A stretch of DNA of 64,000 nt, from positions 64,705,414 through 64,769,413 of the forward strand of contig CP141126.1 of NCBI GenBank assembly GCA_035236585.1. The letters are read 5' to 3'. Position numbers and translations under genes: made by a program. The notes under the pieces are model-generated. The model was not told where the DNA came from. It worked only from the letters and a program-made list of their open reading frames with translations, and made no database searches. Source of the DNA: Warburgia ugandensis (lineage: Eukaryota; Streptophyta; Magnoliopsida; Canellales; Canellaceae). This document shows positions 12,763 through 23,400 of the stretch, piece after piece (position 1 is the first letter of the stretch; each line of letters begins with the position of its first letter).

Positions 12763-14560
12763 TTAAGCATCTTTATCTTTTAAGTTTACAAAAAGTCTTC
12801 AAAACATTGTTTAGGACCAACTCACCCCTCTTTTGGTGACCATAGTTTATCTATTCTTTTCCATGCACATCCTTTGCTCCAACCTTTTTTATATTTACAA
12901 AATAAGGGAGAAATCTATATAAAAAGAAAGATTGAACAAAATTTCTAAGTTATTCATACTTTCTTTTCAAGGTTTTGTCATCATAAAAAATAGAGAGATT
13001 GTTAATCCAAGCCTCATTGATTTTAATAACAATGACACCTCCAACTAATGTTTCTAACCTTATTGGTAAGTGTGCCAAAGTATTCAAAAAGGTTCAAAGC
13101 AATTAAGTGAAATCTAGAGCAATATTCAAAGCTTAAAATATTAAGTATCAAAGTTCTACATAATCTAATCGACTGTTAAGGGATGAGCAATCTACCATTT
13201 TACTAAAAGGCAAAAAATTGCATGCCAATAACTATTTTAGCTAAATGTTCTTTACAACATACTCAACAATTCGGAGTGATCACATTTGGTCATACAAATC
13301 TAGTTGGCTTCCAAAACAGCCAACTTACTTATTCCCATAACACTTGGCACTTTTCAAGAAAAATCTAGCCAACTGCTAAAATTGGTACAATATACTTTCA
13401 AGACTTTCTCAGCTACCCATGAAGTTGAAAGAGTCCAACTAACTACCCTAGAAAAATAGCCAACTATTTTGGTGGTCACTTTAGTTAAAGAGCAACCTAA
13501 ATTTCAAGAATACAACATATGATATGCAAGTTTATTTTTGGAAGCAATCATCTATCTTGAAAAATAGTTAAGTATACATGACTACTTATCTTGAAGTTTT
13601 TACATTGCTTGAAGAATCAACTCCAAGATGAGTAGTCGATTTCACTAGAGATGAAATAGGTTTGTTTTTGGGGTTGAACTGACTGTCTAGTATGACTAGT
13701 TAGTTAGTTGCAATAGAAATTAAATGGGTTTGATTATTCTTGGAAGGATTTGAGAAGGCTTTACTATTTGTGGAAAGCAATGGATTGCCTTGAGAAAATT
13801 GTCAATTGTGTTTAGCAGACAAGTGTGTTAGTTATCACTTTTAAAATTTCAATCAGGTCTCCTTGTGAGACATACTCAATTCAAACAGATATAATTTTGT
13901 CTCAAATGGATCATTGATCAGCATTTACAACTTGGAGACTCTAGAAATATTTAAACAACCTTGGGAAAAAATTGAATATCAAGTTATAAACATTGAAGCT
14001 TACTCTCAAAATTAGCAGCTTCAAGCTCCATGATCTAATTCTTTCAATCTCTTGTGTTGAAAAACTTCTCTCTCTCCATTTTTTTTAATATTTATACTAA
14101 AATTCTAAAGAGAGATTTGTTCTTTGAAACCTCTCTTGGGATTGGTGTAGTTCTCTTGTTCTCGAAAAGTTTTTAAAGTGTTTATAAGAAGTTTTAACTT
14201 GTTGCTGGTGCTTTAGTCTTTGATTGTGACCAGCACAAGCTAATTGTTGTTATAACTTCTTGTAGAGAGTTAGTGAAACTCAAAGTGGGTGTTATTTTGA
14301 GAGGGAGGAAACATGTGCATTTGTTGGTTGATTGAACCACTTCAAGAATTTTATGTCCAACTTCTTTTATTGTTTCATTTTTGAAATTGTCTTTGATTGT
14401 TGAGAATTTTATACAAAAGCTTGTAAAAGTCTTTTAAATCTTGATTTGGGCCCATTTCACAAACTTTGCCAAGGTTCTATTGCGCTATACTATCAAAGTT
14501 CAAACTAAACTCATTTGTTAGGCAAATGAGCAGATCATGACTTCTTGCTTGAGCTTGATT
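12763..14560. mobile_element. Retroelement-like noncoding sequence
   Basis: There are no significant open frames. From about 13130 to 13830 short words of the type CAACTG, TCGACTG and AGTTGGCT recur irregularly. The same style recurs at 30540-31050 and 31440-32060. The downstream part (13980-14560: AGCTTCAAGCTCC, then CTTGTAAAAGTC and a CCCATTTCACAAA word) reads like the LTR and leader of decayed Ty1/copia elements. I could not set boundaries, strand or a target duplication. Confidence 0.25.
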
Positions 14561-14984
14561 CTTTCAAGGATAGATAGAAATTAGGCACGGTGATAAAAAT
14601 ATTATATGATTCTTGATTAGTAACTTCCATTACTATGGTTGTACACTTAAATTCCACATTATATTGGTAAATTGATAATTGGTTTGACAAGATTATTTCA
14701 TGTATGATCAATAACTATTGAAATGGATGTATGATTAAAAAATCAAATTTATGATTTGTTTTTTTCATTCTCCTTTCTTGATTTTTTTTTTTTTTTTCTA
14801 TCAAGGTGCATTAGATGAGATGAAATCATAACTTTTGCTTAGTAATATGTAGTTTCTTTTCATTTACAAATATGATGGATCCTTAGACAATCAAACAACT
14901 TTTTGAGTACCTTTTTAGTCCCATAAAAAAGAAATAACTAGCAAAAGTTGCACAATGTTTTAGGAAAGAGAGGAGAATTTCTTT

Positions 14985-15362
14985 CATATATACATATGTA
15001 TTAAAGAAAATAGGGTGTAGATCCACTTTTTTGTACTTTTTTTTTTTTTTTTTTTTATGGATCTAAGACGTTCATTTGATTTAGCTTCAATCAAAAGTCC
15101 TTGGTACCAAAAGTCACATCTATTGGGATATCTAATGTCTCTATATTTAGGCCCCTTACAGTTGTAAAATGGACGGCAAATAGGGTTTTTACATTTTACA
15201 CTATCTATTTTATAAGAGGCCAAAAAAGAAAGCCTTAGAGATTCCAATGGATGTGAGTTTGGTACAAGGACATCTTATTGAGGACGAATCAAATGAACAT
15301 CTAAGATCAATAAAAAAGTATAGAAAAGTGACCCTACATCCTATTTTCTTCGATACATATCC

Positions 15363-15366
<4 letters not shown>
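14985..15366. repeat. Long inverted repeat (foldback, MITE-like), upstream of the SR gene
   Basis: The left arm, about 14985-15127, and the right arm, about 15243-15366, are reverse complements of each other with scattered mismatches around a loop of about 115 bp. Left-arm words AAAGAAAATAGGGTGTAG, GACGTTCATTTGATT and CCTTGGTACCAAAAG correspond to right-arm CTACATCCTATTTTCTTCG, AATCAAATGAACATC and TTTGGTACAAGG. An independent sign is that opposite-strand open frames over the two arms share the peptide pattern LIE-x-x-SNE-x-LRSIKK. The left arm carries an extra T run (15037-15056). A transcript through it could fold into a hairpin. It may be a MITE or an inverted duplication. I found no clear target duplication. 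Confidence 0.7.

Positions 15367-15414
<48 letters not shown>
15367..15414. repeat. (GA)n microsatellite
   Basis: An uninterrupted GA dinucleotide run of about 24 units lies directly at the right edge of the inverted repeat. Confidence 0.95.
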
Positions 15415-15417
<3 letters not shown>

Positions 15418-15699
15418 AGGAGAAAAATGAATCAAGAAGAAATGACATATTATGCTTAGGCCCATATGAGTATAGAAGAAAAATAATCAAATTTCCAACT
15501 CACCTTACATATAATAGGCAAAAGTTAACAGAAAACAGGCTCCAAGGTATGAAATTATTATGAGTGGACATAAGTAAGAAATCTCAATTGTCAAAAGACA
15601 CCTTTCCCTAGAGGTCCTATTGATCCTAAAATAATTTCTAATCACATATTTATGAATAGCCGTGCGTGGTCACCGGAGTCTGCTGTCTAGGATGCGTCT

Positions 15700-16184
15700 T
15701 CACACATCGCATGTACTATATATACAACTAGAATTCGATCTACAAATTAGAAAGTACAACAAGGCATAATTTCGCCAACATATGTCAAGCACATTTGATG
15801 GTGAACAACTTAACATCTTCCATGAATTATGTTAAGTTGCAAGTTTGGGTAATTGCTTATCGATTAGAATTAAGAGGGTGCGAGTGATTTGCTTCTTAAA
15901 AAATTTTAGCTTGTAATTAAATAAGGCGCATATTTTCGGTCAGTCTGTATGGCCGGGATCCAAAAACAGATCGCCTAAATAGCCGGCTACTGACAAGTTA
16001 GGATAAGGACGTTGACCGCTAAACAAAAGAATTGCTAGCAACCAACCCGTCCAAGGACTTGTGTCTCATTTGTTCTCACCTATTTACAGGTCTGCCACTC
16101 TATCTCTTTTTATATATCGCTGTCCACCCATGCCCCCAGCCCTCGAAGCCCCTTTCTCTCCCTCTATCTTCCAAAGACGACTTG
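15700..16184 (+). promoter_or_regulatory. Promoter region and first leader exon of the SR34-type gene
   Basis: A TATA-type word (TTTTTATATATCG, TATATA at 16111-16116) precedes a CT-rich segment, CCTTTCTCTCCCTCTATC at 16150-16167. That is the usual composition of a plant 5' leader. A good donor, CTTG|GTAAGC, closes the putative leader exon at 16184. Transcription would start near 16140 by the usual TATA spacing, but that is inference. Further up, 15660-15720 is less AT-rich than its surroundings. No specific factor sites are claimed. Confidence 0.45.
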
Positions 16185-17015
16185 GTAAGCCTCTCTTACA
16201 CTGAAACCGTAAGAAAAGTGGAAAATATCCCTGCTATTTCTATGTTCGCTTTCTAATCTCAGCTGCTATTTTCTCTTTATTTGTTACCTTAACTATTTAC
16301 TGGGTAATCTGTTTCTTAAGCTAGGGTTTCAGTAAGCAACTTTCTTCTTCCTTTTTTTCTCCTTAGTCTAGGGTTTCGAGTTATAATCTTTTTTCTAATT
16401 AGGATTCTAGCTGGGGGAGGTCAAGTTTCTTTCTATTTTTCTCTCTGTTTCTTTTTTATTTATTTCCTTATTTTTACTTTAGGTTTTGTAGTTTAAACGA
16501 TTTGACCATTTGTATAATCTTCAGTAAGCAACTTTCTTCTTCCTTTTTTTCTCCTTAGTCTAGGGTTTCGAGTTATAATCTTTTTTCTAATTAGGATTCT
16601 AGCTGGGGGAGGTCAAGTTTCTTTCTATTTTTCTCTCTGTTTATTTATTTATTTATTTCCTTATTTTTACTTTAGGTTTTGTAGTTTAAACGATTTGACC
16701 ATTTGTATAATCATTTCTTATATAGCTATCTCCGACAATCTATTGTTTTCCAGCTGCTAATTTTTATTATTATCAATCTTCTGTCTCTGTTTTATTATTT
16801 GTTTATTATTTTTATTGTTCGTTGGGAGATTTCATCATATGTGGAGGTTTCATTTATTTGTTTTTGTTCAATTTTTGCTGGTGCTTATACAGGTTTCTGT
16901 GTGTATTCCCATACGAAAAATAAAGACATTTGGGTTCTGATATTTCATCTTTCCTCATGTTATTTATTTTATTTTTATTCGTTTTCTAGCTTTTTTAGTT
17001 TTTCTGTTTTTTCAG
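16185..17015 (+). other. Leader (5'-UTR) intron of the SR34-type gene
   Basis: Donor GTAAGC at 16185 and acceptor TTTTTTCAG ending at 17015 define an 831-nt intron. It ends four bases before the start codon, leaving GAAA as the joined leader. Leader introns close to the start codon are common in plant housekeeping genes and often raise expression. Most of this intron's length comes from an internal tandem duplication. The 106-residue open frame that runs across its end is not a gene. Confidence 0.6.
16330..16712 (+). repeat. Tandem duplication, about 192 bp x 2, inside the leader intron
   Basis: The unit starts CAGTAAGCAACTTTCTTC at 16330 and again at 16522. Each copy ends ACCATTTGTATAATC. 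By eye the copies are almost identical. The visible difference is CTTTTTTATTTATTTCC versus ATTTATTTATTTATTTCC, a 1-nt length change in a T-rich run. The duplication is therefore young. Confidence 0.9.
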
Positions 17016-17019
17016 GAAA

Positions 17020-17396
17020 ATGAGCAGCCGTGCTAGTCGAACGCTGTATGTTGGCAATCTCCCTGGGGATATTCGTGAGAGGGAAGTTGAAGATCTCTTT
17101 TACAAGGTCTGCTTGGATTCTCATTCTTTATGCGTTTCCTTTCTGCTTCTGATAAGTTCCCATGTGGAAATTAGTGTTTTGGATGTTGGTCTTGTAATCT
17201 ATGAGTGCAGGTCCTCTCTTTTATTCATATTGATTAAGAATCTCAAAATGCAAGATTTTACAAGCTGGGTTTTTTTTATATCATCTCATACTGAAGTTGC
17301 TTAAAAAAGCCTCCTAGAGCAGTGGCGCAAGGAGTCTCTCACCTGGGTGACCAGGGTTTGAGAAGTGCATGGATGTGTGTCTCTAACACTCAAAAG

Positions 17397-17427
<31 letters not shown>

Positions 17428-20400
17428 GCTTTCAAGTTAATTGACCTCTATGATTCATAGTGTTTTGATGTTACTTACGCTAATACAACCCGTCCCTTTG
17501 CCTTTTATCCATTCATTCATATGAATTGCACAAGCTCATTTGCAGTCTTTGTTGTGTGCGTGTGTGCACCTGTGCGTGTGTGAACATGGTTTTGATTGTA
17601 ATTTCAATGGTGACAATACTACTTCCCTGTCTTCTCTGTTGCTTCATCTGATATCCTTTTGCTGTCAGTTGCATCTTCTTGATCTTTGCCTACAAAATGC
17701 TCTGCGTTTTCACCACCCTCCTAAAGAAGAAAAAAGCGGAATGAGCATGCCCATGAGTAAGAAAAACTTGGTATTCACTATTTTTTAAAAAGTTAACTCA
17801 GATGTTGACAAAAGGAGAAAAAGGGAAAATGGAAGGATGAACCTCATTAGCGCCTGCAGTTGAGATTTATGTTTGTCTACGTTTGTATCGTATAATTTAC
17901 AACCTCTCACACTGAGGGAAAGTCACATTGGTCTGTGCTTAGATAATTAATTTCGTTTGAAAGAGATGATATCTCTTAAATTTAGGGTCCACATATCAGC
18001 TCTCTGTTCACATGGCACATGCATATAGATGCTAAAATTCTCAGTTGGGGTTTCTTCATGCAGTATGGGCCTATTGTTGATATTGATCTGAAGATCCCTC
18101 CTAGACCTCCTGGCTACGCCTTCATCGAGGTACAGAGTGAAATATTCCTTACACATTTCTAGCAGAGTTTTCAAATAGTAGCTATGCATCCTAAGCCTGC
18201 TCACATCTCATGTCTTGCTGTTTATCCCAGTTTGAAGAGGCTCGTGATGCTGAAGATGCTATTCGAGGTCGGGATGGCTATAATTATGATGGTCATCGAC
18301 TGCGGGTGGGGCATCAAAATCTTTGTCAGATACTTTTCTTGTTACTAACTTGTTGTATGGAGTTCTAGGTCCAATTTTCTGTAATTTTAAAGTTCTTATT
18401 TTCAGAACTACTTTAATTTTACTGTTTCATGCCCATATTCTTATAGGTGGAACTTGCTCATGGTGGGCGAGGCCAATCATCATCCATAGATCGGCACAGC
18501 ATCTATGGTGGTGGCCGTGGTGGTGTCTCTCGCCGCTCTGACTACCGTGGTATGATTTCTCCTTAGTTGCTGTATCTTGTTGATTTTTCATTTGTAGGAG
18601 TTTTTTTCATCAAGTGTCTGAAATGTTACCCATTGCAGTGTTGGTTACTGGACTGCCTTCTTCTGCTTCTTGGCAAGACCTTAAGGTAATATTATGTTGT
18701 ATGTTCTCCAGTTTGTATTTCTGTTTGTGTAATTCATTATTGATATTCTCGTAGTCTTAAATTCTGCAAATTTTATGTTTAGGATCACATGCGTCGAGCT
18801 GGCGATGTCTGCTTCTCCCAAGTGTTCCGTGATGGTGGTGGTAAGTGTCACATTTGACTTCTTATGAACTATTATTGTTATTATTATTTAAATCTAAAGT
18901 GAAACAAACGTCTGAATAAGATAAATTATTAATCACAGTTACACATTGATTTTTTGGGAATTTGCCAGCTTGGGTGTTTAAAGGCTAATAATTTCATTGG
19001 AAGTAGTTGTATTGTGAGAAGTAAAATGACTCACTATTAAATTCTAAATAATATCAATCATTCAAACTTAAAAATATTGAGAACATTAATTTGAAAGAAA
19101 TGGACCAATTTTGCAAATTTAATATAAAGTCACTTTGTATTAATGTTACCCAACGTAGGGTCAGAATGTTGTTCAAAGTAATTATGGTAGTAACTGGAAT
19201 CATCCAGGTGAGTTTTGCTTGACATTTGATCAAATTCATTTGAGGGAAGCAAGTACTACCTGGAATCTTTGTGCTTTCTTTTATGATAAATCACTTTTTT
19301 TGGTCACATGTAGATCTCTGCCTTAGTTATGTAAGGTGAGTGGTTTAATAGCACTTCTCTAGTACGTTCTAGTTATTTTAAATTTATTTATGGATCCTAT
19401 AGTGTGTATGCCTGTCTTTGTTACTTTTGAAGCTTCTTTTTTAAATTCACATAAAATAAACAAATAGATCAGTGAGCTTGTTCAAGACAACAAAAACATG
19501 CTGTTGACATCCAGTTCAAATGATCTACATCAGTTCACGGAGATATTACTTGCATGATCAGATGTTTTACTCAAGAAATTTAAAATTGTATCACCGTCCA
19601 TGTGAATTATCTTGAAGTATAGTTTGTTTGTTTATCAACATACTTTTAATTTATTTCTTTTAGTTATTATTTTTAAGTTAATAAACAAAAGTATGTCTTT
19701 TATGGGCATAAAGATTATTGTAACTGTATAAGCGCTCTGGTTTTATTAATGTTAGATACATTGGCCTGAGGGATTGTTGTTTTTCTTGAAATGATATAAT
19801 TTTGTCTGGTGCTATCTGTCTCTCAGTTTACTGTTTGTTGCTTTTCCATTTTAGACAATGCTTTCCCATTTGCAATGCACGTTTCTAGAGTTGGATGCAT
19901 TATCGGATGGATAGGAGTTGAATCCAACCTGTGTAGTTGCAGGTGCAACCAGGGGCAAAGGGTCTGTCTTGAACCTACAGGGACTAGGTGTGCTTAGTCA
20001 CAGGATTAGTCCCCAAGGTGCAAAATTAAATAATTAAAAAAAAGAAGAAGGGAAAATCCAAGATAAATCCCAAAACTCACAATTTTTTTTAAAAGAAAAG
20101 GACTATAAAGATATAATGGAACAGTACACATTTGTTTATTTTCTTATATAGAAATGTTAGAAATATGCTATATTTTATATATTTCAGAAAAAAAAAAAAT
20201 TAACAGAAAAAGTTAAAAAAATACAAATTATGAAAAGTATGATGTGAAATTGTCAATTTTTAGCCTTAAAATGATATTTTTTTAGCATTAGTACTGAAAT
20301 TAACAAAAAGCCATAATGTATTTCATGAATTGTAGAAGAAAGTAACAAAAAAAAGTAAATAAACCATGCAAAATATGAAAAACATTGAGAAGGAATTGTC

Positions 20401-23400
20401 AATTTCAGCATTATAATGGAAACATTTACACAATTATTACAAAACCAAACATAATAAAAGAAAAACCGTATTTTATACTGTGTATGTCATGGTTTTCTCT
20501 GAAAATAACCAAAAGAAAGGTAAGAAAAACATGAAACAAGACCATGGAAATGTCGTTTTTAGCTATATAATGCCAACCTATGGATATATTTCATTTAAAA
20601 AAAAATAATACTGATGTATATGATGATCTTGGGCAAAGAAAACATAGAAAACTGAAAAAACAGTGAGTAATGCATTATATCATTGAAAATGAATGGAAAT
20701 GATGAAATGTAGTTTTGGTTTTTAGCATTAGAGTGTAGATATGTTGACATTTTGGACAAAAACTAAGCATTGATGATTAAAAACGAAAAAATGGCGCTGT
20801 TTTTACCTTTTTATAGAAAAGGGATAATAAAAAAAAACCCATTATAATTTTGTAATTTCTTACCTTCAAGGAAGCTTCAATCGTCAATGGAAGATGAGGA
20901 CTGTCACAAGAAGAAGAAAGAGGAAAATGAGGGTTTTAAATCACTTACAGTGTGCCTGGAGTCGGGGGTGTAGAAAGATCAAGGTGCAAAGTGCAACAAG
21001 TCCAGCAACTAGTCGAGCTTGCACTGCACTTTAAGCCTTTTGCACCTAGCCTTAGTTGAGTTGCAGGGCTGCGCCTTTTTACGCCTAGCGATTAGTCGCG
21101 CCTGCAACTACATAGAGTTGTGCTTCCTTTCCTATCATCCTATTTCCTTTGGCTTTCTGATTTGTGCAAATAATGAATCTTCCATAAATTCTTGGCTTGT
21201 TTAATTTTTGTGGTTCTTATAGTGCTTACTAGTTGGTTCTATAGGGACAACGGGAATTGTGGACTACACTAACTACGAAGACATGAAATATGCAGTAAGT
21301 TGGCTATGCTTGCTTTTCAGTTTAATTTGTAAAGTGGAATTATGGTATGTACTGTACTTCATACACAGTTCTATTTTAGGTGATCCTTATGATGAAAACT
21401 TAATCTAACCTAAAATTTGTCTCACCACCTTTTTCTGTCTGATGTACAATCTCTTCTGAGTGTTCTCTTCAGATTAGGAAACTTGACGATTCTGAGTTTC
21501 GAAATGCATTTTCTCGAGCATATATACGGGTACCATATCTTCATTCCCTTAATTCTTTGCTCAACCTATAACTGACTTATTGTAAACATAGTTGCCCAAT
21601 TTATTGTTCTAGGTGAAAGAGTATGAGTTGAAAAGGAGCTTATCTAGGAGTCCGAGTAGGAGCAGATCCTACTCAAGAAGCAGAAGCCCTAGCTGCAGTC
21701 GGAGCTACAGTCGAAGCAGAAGCCGCAGGTTTGGAGGTTTACATTTTTTATTATTGATAAGCTTGGTACCATTTGGGGATCTTAGATCCTAAAAGACAAA
21801 TTGTTTTGCAGCAAGTCTCCTCCTCCAAAGGTGAGATCCTCCCGCCGTTCTGTGTCTCGATCACGATCAAGGTCTGTTTCTTCACATTCTCGCTCAGGGT
21901 CAAAGCCGCACTCTTTGTCAAGGTATCAATTATGTCTCTTAGTTTTTAGTTATCTTCAGCTCATAGATATTTTACTGCCACATTGTACTTCTAATATTCT
22001 GATCTACAATGTCAGATATGTTTTGAATTGATTCTTTTTCCATTGATTATGATCTAATTGCTAGCATTTTTTTTATTATCTCCCTCTGTGGGTTCTTTGA
22101 GGAAAGTTATTTTTGGACCATTTTTTATGGCAACCATTTTGCCTCCGTCTTTTTTGTGGCATCCCAGGGTCCCTTCTTGGCTTGCAATAGATTTCTTTAA
22201 TGGTTCTGGGTATGTTACCTTCTGTCTTCTTTAGAATTTGTTCATGCCAATGCTACATACAATTAACTTGATTGATATAAGGTGCTTCTAAACCTGGTGA
22301 GTTGTGGACCTCTTTAAATGCGTGCAGCTTGATAGAAAATATTTCCTGTATCAAATCCCTCTCAGTTTTGTAGAACAACATGGAAGTGTTAGAGAGAGAT
22401 GAGGCAATAGACTAATTGGTGTCAAATGATGCAAAAAGTGTAGAGTAATGAGGGAGCCAATAAAAGCTTTATCCAAGTTGATATATTTAGCTTGCTATCC
22501 TGTCCTTTGATAAGGACCTGTGGATAAGATGTGATTTCGCTGCGCTATTAGGTTTGCTATGTGCATGAAATGTTGGTGAGAAGTGACATAAACCCCATTC
22601 ATCGAGTTGATTTTGGAGGAGTTTTCTGAGGCTTTATGAAGGATCTAAGATTGCTGATGGAGTTGGCTAGGATTGTAGATTGGAGCTGAGAAAATGTTAG
22701 AAACACTGAAAAATGAAGAAAGGAAGGGGTCGATGAGCAAGATGAGAAAACAATAGATTAATTGGCTTCAGATGAAGCGAGGAGTGGAGAGTAAAACTTT
22801 CAAGAGATCTGATGGAAAAACTCTATTCAAGTTGATATATTTATTGTTCTCTTCTGTCCTTTGATGCAGAGACTCTGGATAAGATTGACATTGCTGCTCT
22901 ATGAGCTTTGCTATAGGCATTAAGTGCTGGCGAGAAGTGATATAAATCCCCATTATCTTGTTGATTTTGGTGGTTTTTTGTGAGGCTTTGTGAGGGAGCT
23001 AAGATTGCTGTTGGAGTTGACCAAGGCTTTAGATCAGAGCTGAGGATATTTTCTAGATTCTTGTCTGTTAGCCTGACAAGCATGTGCATGACAGTAAACA
23101 AAAAGCCTCATGTTTCTAAGTGGTGAAATATAAAGTTAAATTTCTGAACAAGAAGCATTTCGGAGAATTTGCCGTGAGCCATCATTTTGTTTAAATTATT
23201 GTGAAGCCCATTTAAAGAGTGGGCATTTTGTAGGATATCTTATGTCTTATTCCACATGAGCTATCTCCTGAGCCCCCTTCCCAAGCTGTATATTTGTTGG
23301 ACTTTATCTTATGTTGCACATGTCATTTCTGAACAGTAAGCATTTGGGAGACTTGACCGTGAGCCATTGTTTTGTCCAAAGTATTGTAAAGCCCATTTAA

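Noticed and set aside
14984..15459. Two open frames on opposite strands sharing a peptide pattern, first suspected to be duplicated genes
   Set aside because: The similarity is explained by the inverted repeat, and the frames extend into T and GA runs.
16703..17023. 106-residue frame immediately upstream of the SR start codon
   Set aside because: It lies in the T-rich leader intron, crosses the acceptor and is not in frame with the SR protein.
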